The translations under genes and the position numbers were made by a program. 64,000 nt of DNA from Desulforhopalus sp. IMCC35007 (GTDB lineage Bacteria > Desulfobacterota > Desulfobulbia > Desulfobulbales > Desulfocapsaceae), in the NCBI RefSeq assembly GCF_005116575.1, contig NZ_SWCN01000018.1, forward strand, positions 53,291-117,290, written 5' to 3'. Below are positions 24,449 to 32,146 of this stretch, piece by piece. A model generated the notes under the pieces. The model searched no databases, was not told the DNA's origin, and was given only the letters and a program-made list of their open reading frames with translations. Positions within the stretch are counted from its first letter, which is position 1; every line of letters begins with the position of its first letter.

Positions 24449-26637
24449 GTAGTTTTTACCTTCATAAATGTAAAATATCTTATCCCTGTAAGCAGGCTGA
24501 ATGACAAAGCTGCTCCAAGGCATAGCAGTTTTGTAATGAGCGACGTCTTTACCATAAATGACGCCAGGAGAAGAGCAGGAAGGAGACCAATTTTAACCAG
24601 AGACTTGAGCATATTGTTGTCTCGGATGATATCGGCGATGGGAGGAGAAAAATGATAATACATAGCCACAAACCGCTCGCCGATACTGTTGGTGAGCAGA
24701 TAGCTGTCGCGAAACTGGCGCAGCAAGACAACGTGTTTTTCAAAAACAGAACCGAAAGCGGCCGTTGCAATAAAGCATGCATCATCGGTTGTGAATCTGT
24801 ATTCGTTGCCGTAAATAATGGTGCCGTCTGATAGTACTGCATAGGCTCTCAGATAGTAGGTGGTGCCGGGGGTAATGTCCTCTACATTACTTGTATATGA
24901 ATCAGTTCCATCGCCATCATTGGTGCTGCCGTAGCGTACGATATAATAGTCGTTACTGTCGGAAAATATCGATCCGCCTGAATCGGTAGTATCAGTAGTA
25001 TCGGTGTTATCTGTGGTATCCGAGGAGTCATCTGTAGTGTCCGAGTCATCATCTGTTGAGTACTCAGGATGAGGAGTGGTTCCGTATACAACACCTTTCT
25101 GGCTGATTGTTAATTCACTTGTGCTGTCCAACGATTCACTGCTTTCACTGCTGCTGTCCAATGAATCACTGCTTTCACTGCTGTTGTCCAATGAATCACT
25201 GGTCTCACTTGTGCTGTCCAACTGTTGGATTGTACCACCAGAGAGTGCACTGACCCGTGTGATAGAGCTGACTGGTTGTGTGGTAATTCGAAAGCCAGAT
25301 GTGGTGATACCGTCCGTGGAACCGATTGCACCGCTTGAGGACAGGGACTCATCTGAGGTGAAACGTAACAGGGCCACATCAAAATCATCTCCATTCGATG
25401 ACGAGCCAGCGGTCAGAAGCGTGTCGCTGTCAACGGCTACTGCTGCGTAGGCGACATCATCATTTTTGTCAATATCGGTGACTATTAATGTCACGGCTGT
25501 GGTCAGGGTGTCTGTATCTTCTTCGAGTGTCAGCACAAATACATCTTTGCCAGTATCAGAAGTTATGAACCCCACTGCAGAAATTGAATTGTCATCGTTG
25601 AGCGAGACATCGTAAATAACGTTCTCAATGGAGTAGGTCGTGGTGTAAGTACCTGAAGTTCCAAAGTCTGTGAGAATAGAACCATAGTTGTCAATTTTAC
25701 CAATAAAGGCCTCGTCATACTCGCCGTCATTTAAGGCTCCGGCAATAATAACGTCGTCATCAGAGCCTGCTGCAATGCTGTTGATAATAGACGACACATC
25801 GCCCAGATCAAGGGTTAGCGCGCCCTCAGAGCCATAGCTTGTATCAACCACGCCAGCTGCCGTAAGTTTTAACAACCCGGCCTGAGTGGTCCCCTCATTG
25901 CTGAAAGAACCTCCGGCCAGAATAGTCCCATCGCTTTGTACGAGAATACTGTTTACCTGGAATTCATTTGTGTCGTCTGTAAAAGTAGTTTCGCCTTTAC
26001 TGCCAAAAGAGGCGTCAAGCTTTCCGCTGGTATCAAGTTTGGCAAAATATGCATAGCTCTCAGGTTCGGCAGAAGCAGGTTCATCAGGAGAGATTGTGGC
26101 TGCCACAATGATCTTTTCATCGTCCGTGAGTTGGAGTTCTGTACTGTCAATATCACCTTCAACTTTAGCGAGTTCGGCATGTCCATTGGAGGAAAAAGTG
26201 ATATCAAGATAGCCGTCGGAAGTCAGCTTCAGGACTGCGATGCTTTGATGAGAGGAGCCATCATCGGAGATTCCTCCGACAATAATACTGCCATCTGCCA
26301 GGATAACCAGACTTCTGCCGAGTGTGTCTCCGCTGTCCAGACTGGTGGAGAAGACACCCGCAGCGTTAAAATCTGTATCCAAGGTACCATCTTCTGAAAA
26401 CCTTGAAACGATGAGGTCTTTGACAGCCCCGTTGCTGCGGTATCCGGCTACCAGAATTTTACCATCATCCTGAACTGCGATGGCGTAGGCTTCATCATCG
26501 CCAAACTCAAAATCCTGCAGGGTATACCCATCTACTCCAAAGGATGTGTCTATTTCTGTTGCCGCTGTGGCAAAGCTTGAGAGCAGCGAGTAAATAAGGA
26601 CTGTTAATATGCCGGTGGCCAGGTGTATTTTCCTCAT
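24445..26637 (-). CDS. Delta-60 repeat protein with CFI-box C-terminal domain inside the gsp operon
   Basis: 730 aa, signal peptide (about 1-25). Residues 28-440 hold about seven delta-60-like repeats (IAVQDDGKILVAGY, DGTLDTDF, DGSIIVGG), a beta-propeller-like surface module. A low-complexity Ser/Asp/Glu region (about 470-505) and a TTDD/TDTTD region (~525-555) follow, then a fibronectin-like segment (VEDITPGTTYYLRAYAVLSD). The end has CFIATAAFGSVFEKHVVLLR and two hydrophobic segments, the CFI-box-CTERM type of tail. It overlaps gspG by 4 nt and follows gspF by 177 nt. It is not a standard secretion component; a substrate or surface-anchored accessory is my inference. Confidence 0.85.
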   Translation of the reverse strand: MRKIHLATGILTVLIYSLLSSFATAATEIDTSFGVDGYTLQDFEFGDDEAYAIAVQDDGKILVAGYRSNGAVKDLIVSRFSEDGTLDTDFNAAGVFSTSLDSGDTLGRSLVILADGSIIVGGISDDGSSHQSIAVLKLTSDGYLDITFSSNGHAELAKVEGDIDSTELQLTDDEKIIVAATISPDEPASAEPESYAYFAKLDTSGKLDASFGSKGETTFTDDTNEFQVNSILVQSDGTILAGGSFSNEGTTQAGLLKLTAAGVVDTSYGSEGALTLDLGDVSSIINSIAAGSDDDVIIAGALNDGEYDEAFIGKIDNYGSILTDFGTSGTYTTTYSIENVIYDVSLNDDNSISAVGFITSDTGKDVFVLTLEEDTDTLTTAVTLIVTDIDKNDDVAYAAVAVDSDTLLTAGSSSNGDDFDVALLRFTSDESLSSSGAIGSTDGITTSGFRITTQPVSSITRVSALSGGTIQQLDSTSETSDSLDNSSESSDSLDSSSESSESLDSTSELTISQKGVVYGTTPHPEYSTDDDSDTTDDSSDTTDNTDTTDTTDSGGSIFSDSNDYYIVRYGSTNDGDGTDSYTSNVEDITPGTTYYLRAYAVLSDGTIIYGNEYRFTTDDACFIATAAFGSVFEKHVVLLRQFRDSYLLTNSIGERFVAMYYHFSPPIADIIRDNNMLKSLVKIGLLPALLLASFMVKTSLITKLLCLGAALSFSLLTGIRYFTFMKVKTT
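25111..25226 (-). repeat. 30-bp tandem repeat encoding SSES(S/E)SLD units
   Basis: Three imperfect copies of a 30-bp unit, with CTGTCCAA-type cores recurring at 30-nt intervals. They encode a 10-residue Ser/Asp/Glu repeat in the CFI-box protein. Being a multiple of three, copy-number change would keep the frame. Confidence 0.8.
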
Positions 26638-26814
26638 TTGTCTTCTCTTTTCTTAGTGTTTAACTGCTGTTGTCACGTGGATTGTGTGGGATATTGCTCT
26701 ATTTTACCAAGCTCTACAAAAATAAGATAGACAGACTATAAACATTTGTCCGGAAAAACGAAGCCGGGAAAGTAAAAACAGATGTGAATATGGTTGTTTG
26801 CTTTGGCGTTTCGG

Positions 26815-28038
26815 CTAACCTATCATCTGATTCATCTCGAAAATAGGAAGCAGGATTGAAAGTACAACAAAACCCACTGCAAGACCCATCGCCACGATCA
26901 TAAGCGGTTCAAGGAGGGACGTCATCGCCATTATTGCGGTTTCCACATCTCTTTCGTAGGCTTTGGCCACTTTTTTCAGCATGTTTTCCAAATGGCCACT
27001 CTGTTCTCCGACTGCGACCATCTGTACAAACATAGGTGGAAACCACGGAGAATCGCCGAGTGCAACCGTCATGCTCTGACCTTTTTCAATCTGTACCATC
27101 GCGTCATCTATAACCTTGGCCACGTGGACATTACTGACAAGGGTCCGGATAATCTGCATGGAGGCCATCAGACCAACCCCGTTATCGAGTAGGCTGCCGA
27201 GGGTCGATGCAATGCGGGCAAGAATAATTTTCTGGGTCACCGTGCCTGTAATAGGAAATTTTAGTTTGAGAAGATCCCATACCCTTCTGCCAAATTCCTG
27301 GTGAATAAAAAAACGTATCGACACATACAGGATGGTAAAAATTATGGGGAGCATCCACCAATATAACTTTAAAAAATCACTGAGACCGATGAGGAAAAGG
27401 GTCGGGAGGGGAAGAACCCTGTCCATTTCATCAAAGACTTGGGTTATATTGGGCACGATATAGGTGATGAGGATAAAAAGGATTGCCGTTCCGATAACGG
27501 CCATAAATACCGGATAAACAAGGGCTGCCTGAAATCGGGCCTTCAGGTTTTCTTGTTTCTCGCTGAATTCGGCAAGACGTTCTAAGACAATATCAAGTGA
27601 CCCCGATGCCTCTCCGGCTCGCACCATATTTATAAAAATATCTGAAAAAAGACCAGGATGTTCTCCCAAGGCTGATGTCAGTGTGTTTCCTTCATTGACC
27701 GCATTTTTTATCTGGGCAATAACTTTTTTAAGTGAGGCGTTCCGCGTTTGTTCAATTAAGGAATCCAGGGCCTGGATCAATGGAATGCCTGCTCCCATGA
27801 GTGTTGCCAGTTGTCTGGTGATATTGCTGATCTCTGCCGGTGTGATATGTCTGAACAGGCGCAATCTAACGCCTTTTGAGGCCTTGCCCGCCTTCTTGTC
27901 GTCGCTGATGGTTATGGATACGGGATATTTCCCCTGTGAGCGCAGCTTTGTCCTTGCATGGGACTCACTGTTTGCATCCATTATACCTTTAATTTTTTTG
28001 CCCTTTGCATCAAGGGCACTGTATTCAAAAACAGACAT
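26815..28038 (-). CDS. gspF: Type II secretion inner-membrane platform protein GspF
   Basis: 407 aa from ATG 28038 (MSVFEYSALDAKGKKIKG), the usual GspF N-terminus; the frame extends to an ATG at 28089 but that adds atypical residues. Two T2SSF repeats (residues ~75-195 and ~275-395; TRQLATLMGAGIPLIQALDS, IASTLGSLLDNGVGLMASMQ) and three to four membrane segments are visible. It is the polytopic assembly-platform protein. It is the first gene of the - strand gsp run; the next gene downstream is the CFI-box protein. Confidence 0.95.
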   Translation of the reverse strand: MSVFEYSALDAKGKKIKGIMDANSESHARTKLRSQGKYPVSITISDDKKAGKASKGVRLRLFRHITPAEISNITRQLATLMGAGIPLIQALDSLIEQTRNASLKKVIAQIKNAVNEGNTLTSALGEHPGLFSDIFINMVRAGEASGSLDIVLERLAEFSEKQENLKARFQAALVYPVFMAVIGTAILFILITYIVPNITQVFDEMDRVLPLPTLFLIGLSDFLKLYWWMLPIIFTILYVSIRFFIHQEFGRRVWDLLKLKFPITGTVTQKIILARIASTLGSLLDNGVGLMASMQIIRTLVSNVHVAKVIDDAMVQIEKGQSMTVALGDSPWFPPMFVQMVAVGEQSGHLENMLKKVAKAYERDVETAIMAMTSLLEPLMIVAMGLAVGFVVLSILLPIFEMNQMIG

Positions 28039-28266
28039 AGGCCAAGGTTGTATGAGTTGGTTAACGAGTCGCAGGACTATTCTGCCCATCTTTTCTACTG
28101 GAGAAGGTATACTTTTATGCTAAAAGTATTTTGTTGTAAAGACAACCAGAAACAAAGAGAAATTGTAAATATAATGAATGTGTCGTATAAATAAGTTACT
28201 CACTTTACGCGAAAAAATCTATAGTTTGTGCCCTGCTGCAGCTGGCTGTTTTTAAATTCGACTACT
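28039..28266. promoter_or_regulatory. Divergent control region between gspF and the gspA-like gene
   Basis: AT-rich 228-nt region between the two secretion transcription units. It must carry promoters in both directions. I see no clear palindromic operator. Confidence 0.45.
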
Positions 28267-29268
28267 ATGTATACACGCTACTTTGGCCTCACCGAAAAGC
28301 CCTTTGCCATAGCACCAAACCCGCGGTTCCTCTACATGAGCGAACTGCATAGGGAGGCTCTTGCTCATCTCCTGTACGGCATAAACGGAGAGGGGTGTAT
28401 TGTTCTGTTTACAGGCGGCGTAGGGACAGGAAAGACAACCGTCTGTCGGCGACTCGTAGAACAGTTACCCGAGGGAACTGACGTTGCGGTCATATTAAAT
28501 CCTAAATTGAATATTGACGATCTTCTCAAGACCATCTGCGAAGAACTCAAGATTACTATCGTCTCCAGTACCCCCACAAGTAAAAACTATATTGATGCCT
28601 TAAATGTTTATCTTCTGGCTGCACACGCAAAAGGCAGAAATACCGCTCTGATTATCGATGAAGCGCAAAATCTTGAACCTGAAGTTCTTGAACAGTTGCG
28701 TCTGCTCACCAACCTTGAAACGGATACTCATAAACTGTTACAGATAGTTCTCATAGGACAACCCGAATTACGTGATATGCTCGCCATACCTGCTCTTTCA
28801 CAGGTAAACCAGCGCATTACGACAAGATATCACCTTGAACCATTGAGCGGAAAAGATGTGGCGGCCTATATCCGTCACAGGATTTCAGTTGCCGGAGGAG
28901 ACCCCAGGTCACTTGCTATACCGGAAAAAGTTATTCGAATAATTCACAAACACTCCCACGGTATTCCGCGGCTTATCAATATTATCTGTGACCGCGCGCT
29001 TCTTGGTGCCTATGCCGAAAATAAAGTATCGATTGATGTTAAGACCGCTAAAAAAGCGGTGCAGGAGGTAGTGACAGTTCAACAAACCGGACGGTTTGAC
29101 GGTTTAAAGATGGTTGTGCCTGCAACTCTGATTCTTTTGCTGCTTTTTATTTCGTTATATGTAGTTTTCTATGATGAAGGGAGAAGTCTGGAGAAACAGT
29201 TGAAACGACTGCTTCCTGCACAAATAAGTACAGAACAACAGGTGCCTGCACCTTCTGCCACTGATTGA
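28267..29268 (+). CDS. gspA: GspA/ExeA-type AAA ATPase
   Basis: 333 aa from ATG 28267 (MYTRYFGLTEKPFAIAPNPR, the standard ExeA start); a GTG at 28228 adds unrelated residues. The Walker A is GGVGTGKTTVCRRL, the Walker B is LIIDEAQNL, and sensor and arginine-finger regions follow. One membrane segment lies at about 285-305 (ATLILLLLFISLYVVFY). ExeA usually ends in a periplasmic peptidoglycan-binding domain, but here the protein stops about 25 residues after the membrane segment. With GspB it helps place the secretin through the cell wall. Confidence 0.9.
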   Translation: MYTRYFGLTEKPFAIAPNPRFLYMSELHREALAHLLYGINGEGCIVLFTGGVGTGKTTVCRRLVEQLPEGTDVAVILNPKLNIDDLLKTICEELKITIVSSTPTSKNYIDALNVYLLAAHAKGRNTALIIDEAQNLEPEVLEQLRLLTNLETDTHKLLQIVLIGQPELRDMLAIPALSQVNQRITTRYHLEPLSGKDVAAYIRHRISVAGGDPRSLAIPEKVIRIIHKHSHGIPRLINIICDRALLGAYAENKVSIDVKTAKKAVQEVVTVQQTGRFDGLKMVVPATLILLLLFISLYVVFYDEGRSLEKQLKRLLPAQISTEQQVPAPSATD

Positions 29269-29327
29269 AAAGTTGATGTAAGTTTCAGTGATAGCTTTTA
29301 TTCAACAAACTGCCGTGAAAAGGCCCT

Positions 29328-30014
29328 ATGTCCTACATATTAGAAGCTTTGAAAAAATCCAAAAAAGAACGAAATGATGGGGAATCGGAGGATCTCTATA
29401 TCATCCACGGTGGTGCGCCTGTATTTTTAAAATCCAAATCACTTCACGGTCAAACTAAAGCTTGGATATTACTCGGGGTATTTTTTCTCATTATAATCTG
29501 CAGTGCAGGCTCTATTTACTGGTATAAGAAGGCGACCTTATCACAAAAGTCACCCGGAAGAATTGTGATGACCAAGGAAATTGAAATACGTTCACAGGTA
29601 GACCTTTTCACTCAGCCTCACCTATCTGATCCTGACGCAGGTGACGCTGACCGGCCAGCCGTTGTGGTTGAAAATAATCCATATACCCCCCAGGTGATAC
29701 GAAGAAGTGCTAAAAAAGTAGTACTGATACCAGCAGTACCCGAAGATGAAATAATCGCAGAGCGAAAAATACCGCGGTCATCAGGAGTCGTTGAGAGAAA
29801 GGATCTTCCTCCCGAGCTACAGTCGCAGATTCCTCCCATGAAGTTTGCCGGACACACCTATGCGGATGAGCCAAAACAGCGGATGATAATCGTAAATAAT
29901 AAAATACTACGGGAAGGTGATAGTATTGATGGAGAAACTAAGCTCGTCGAAATAATCTGGGAAGGGGTAATCCTGGAGTATAAGGGGGTTACCTTTAAAC
30001 AACAGCTGAACTGA
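29328..30014 (+). CDS. gspB: Type II secretion assembly protein GspB
   Basis: 228 aa. The typical GspB start is SYILEALKKSKKERN, followed by one membrane segment (AWILLGVFFLIIICSAGSIY, ~45-66), a Pro/Val-rich periplasmic linker and the conserved C-terminal domain (QRMIIVNNKILREGDSIDGE, GVILEYKGVTFKQQL). It works with GspA in secretin insertion. It is 59 nt after gspA, so probably one transcript. Confidence 0.93.
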   Translation: MSYILEALKKSKKERNDGESEDLYIIHGGAPVFLKSKSLHGQTKAWILLGVFFLIIICSAGSIYWYKKATLSQKSPGRIVMTKEIEIRSQVDLFTQPHLSDPDAGDADRPAVVVENNPYTPQVIRRSAKKVVLIPAVPEDEIIAERKIPRSSGVVERKDLPPELQSQIPPMKFAGHTYADEPKQRMIIVNNKILREGDSIDGETKLVEIIWEGVILEYKGVTFKQQLN

Positions 30015-30018
30015 ATTG

Positions 30019-30204
30019 TTAATGCAGCACAGTGTTACGGTATGTAATGGCCTGCAGAATCTCAAAAAACGCCCGAAACTGGACAATTAAAACCTCCTTT
30101 TCACCCGCCTGTTTGGTAAACCACTGATGAAATAGTCTGGATTCTTGTAGAGCAACAGGATAGTGAAGTTTTATCTGCTTTTGTATATGGTGGGTTTTGG
30201 GCAA
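30019..30204 (-). CDS. Possible small ORF or gene remnant
   Basis: 61 codons from a TTG, converging on gspB with 4 nt between the stops. The peptide (SRLFHQWFTKQAGEKEVLIV then FRAFFEILQAITYR) is helical and protein-like, and the frame runs on upstream about 20 codons without an ATG. There is no ribosome-binding site. I do not recognise it. It could be the tail of a decayed gene. Confidence 0.2.
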   Translation of the reverse strand: MPKTHHIQKQIKLHYPVALQESRLFHQWFTKQAGEKEVLIVQFRAFFEILQAITYRNTVLH

Positions 30205-30379
30205 GGTTCCAGGTGTAGGTATTGAAGGGCGATTGGTAGTAGCGTATGTATCATCGAGTCGTCACCTGAAACACTCTACCTCGTATATCGAATGTTGTTG
30301 GAGTGTATCTGTAGAGGCTGGATGATTTTATGTGAGTTTGCAGTATATAAGAAGTTGGATAAAGGACTGCGGCAGGAAA

Positions 30380-30772
30380 ATGTCTTCTGATAAAAAACAA
30401 GATATCACAATGGGAAGGATTGGCGCGCGGCCATTTTGGGTGTTGAATTTCTCTATTGTGGTCAGAGCATTCCATCAAATTGGTGCAGCCGTTTTCTTAA
30501 CCTCATTTCTATTGCAGGATAATATCCTCGTCCCAAAGCTCTATCTTTACCTTGTCTTTCTCAGCGGCTTTATTCTGGTTTTTACCGAATGGTTGCGGCA
30601 TCGCCAGCTCTTGAGAGAAGTGTCAGGCCTTGCCACAGCATTCAAGCTTCTGCTCCTGGGTGCGGCTTATCACCATTTTTTGCCTATGACAGCAACTGTG
30701 GTTCTAACCTTTTTTCTCGCTTCCCTCTGCTCCCATGCACCGAAAAGTATTCGTCACAGGATGATTTTGTAA
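30380..30772 (+). CDS. Small multi-pass membrane protein of unknown function
   Basis: 130 aa from ATG 30380 (CAGGAAA just upstream); other in-frame ATGs exist at 30332 and 30410. Four likely membrane helices are visible: VLNFSIVVRAFHQIGAAVFL, LYLYLVFLSGFILVF, LATAFKLLLLGAAYHHF, TATVVLTFFLASLCSH. No family is recognised. It stands alone between gspB and a decayed transporter. The 30015-30379 stretch before it holds only the doubtful small ORF at 30019-30204. Confidence 0.6.
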   Translation: MSSDKKQDITMGRIGARPFWVLNFSIVVRAFHQIGAAVFLTSFLLQDNILVPKLYLYLVFLSGFILVFTEWLRHRQLLREVSGLATAFKLLLLGAAYHHFLPMTATVVLTFFLASLCSHAPKSIRHRMIL

Positions 30773-30900
30773 TACAGATACAGTTTCCATTCTAAAAGCT
30801 GACCACATAATTATTGAAATTCTGGCCGTTTTTAAATGCTGAGTCTGATTTACAGATGTCTGAGAGAACCTTTCTTGATGTGCCTGAGTGGTGAGGAGCA

Positions 30901-31140
30901 ATGGATAGTCTAACCGGTCAGCTTTTAGGAATTGGCACAGTTTTGTGCTGGACCCTTCACTATTTGTCAGCCGGAGTGGCGGCAAGGTTTTTTTCTCTCG
31001 TGCCGATCTGTATTATCCCTTTTGCCATTTTTTATCAAAAAGAGCCGGTTTCGATCCGAGCTATTGCAGGAGCTGATGGTTGCGGTGGTTGGGGTGTATC
31101 TGTTGATCCAGTAACAGTAACGGGGAGTTTTATTGTGTGC
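30901..31140 (+). pseudogene. Decayed EamA/DMT-family transporter remnant
   Basis: An 80-codon frame begins like an EamA transporter (GQLLGIGTVLCWTLHY) and jumps to the end of the second EamA repeat (LVPICIIPFAIFYQKEPVSI). Near 31070 the homology moves to another frame, which reads ELMVAVVGVYLLIQ, the usual EamA C-terminus. So a large internal deletion plus a frameshift have occurred. It is not expected to make a working transporter, and its end overlaps the PP2C gene on the other strand. Confidence 0.65.
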
Positions 31141-31957
31141 TGATTTCAACTAAAGTGACCGAGACGTTGTCGATGCCGCCGGCATCAAGTGCCATGTTCA
31201 CCAGTATGTCCGCTTTTAGACTGAGGGGTCCGTCAAAGACGAGTACAGCCTCTATCTCTTCGTCTGATACCATATTATAAAGCCCATCGGAACAAAGGAG
31301 GAAGATATCGCCTGCATGTATCTGGCCGCTGATAATATCAACCTCCAGGTGAGGGGCAACTCCTACGGCCCTGGTGAGGACATTTTTCAGCGGCCTGTTT
31401 TTGAATTGTTTCTGCGAATTGACAGCGCTGTCCATCTGTGCCTGAAGGAGACTGTGGTCCCTGGTCAGTTGTCTCAGAGGTTTCTTCGGGGTGAGTACAT
31501 AGCTGCGACTGTCCCCCACATGGCCAATAACGAAATATTGCCGGGTAAGAGTGAGAAGCTCGGCTGTACATCCCATGCCCCTGTGGCTTGGGATTTTTTT
31601 GATGTGTTTCTGGATGGAACTGTTTGCCTCTTCAAAACAGTTGTAAACTCTGTCTTTGACAGGATTTAGGTATTTCTCCAGCTCTTCCTCTTTGATTTGA
31701 CCTTCTTTTTTATCAAAGCAGGCGTAAAACCTTTCTTCCAGGTTGGGTTGGAGTGTTTCAGGCTTTGCTGAAAAAACATTTTCTGTTGCACTCAGGAAGT
31801 ACCTGCTGGCGAGATCACCTTTGGCAGCGCCTCCCATACCGTCGGCGATCAGGAAAAAATTATCCTCTATATTTGCTGCACAGACATCTTCATTCCTGGA
31901 TCTTTTGAGGCCGATATCTGTTTTGCTACAAGCGTCAAGGAAGGGATTTGGTGTCAT
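31130..31957 (-). CDS. PP2C-type serine/threonine phosphatase
   Basis: 275 aa from ATG 31957, preceded by AAAGGCG; the frame extends upstream but without a ribosome-binding site. All PP2C motifs are present: RSRNEDVCA, LIADGMGGAAKGDLASRY, GHVGDSRSYVL, TRDHSLLQ, LCSDGLYNMVSDEEIE and GGIDNVSVTLVEI, giving the Asp metal ligands. It probably reverses phosphorylation by the divergently encoded kinase at 32147, a common pairing. The products are cytoplasmic. Confidence 0.93.
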   Translation of the reverse strand: MTPNPFLDACSKTDIGLKRSRNEDVCAANIEDNFFLIADGMGGAAKGDLASRYFLSATENVFSAKPETLQPNLEERFYACFDKKEGQIKEEELEKYLNPVKDRVYNCFEEANSSIQKHIKKIPSHRGMGCTAELLTLTRQYFVIGHVGDSRSYVLTPKKPLRQLTRDHSLLQAQMDSAVNSQKQFKNRPLKNVLTRAVGVAPHLEVDIISGQIHAGDIFLLCSDGLYNMVSDEEIEAVLVFDGPLSLKADILVNMALDAGGIDNVSVTLVEISTQ

Positions 31958-32146
31958 CTTTTCGCCTTTGTTACTGAATTTTCGGAAAAATGGAGAGAGC
32001 TCAGCTCGACAGGTTCCACGAATTACGCCCTGAGCAGTCAAGATTTAATAAGTTAATCGTCGAAAATCAAAGGGATTATGCTATCATGGTAGAGAAAACT
32101 AAATTTAAGGTTAACTCTGCAGTTTAGTCATCGCGGTCTTTTACCA

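Noticed and set aside
25111..25226. CRISPR-like array
   Set aside because: The 30-bp units are contiguous with no spacers and encode a Ser/Asp-rich peptide in frame.
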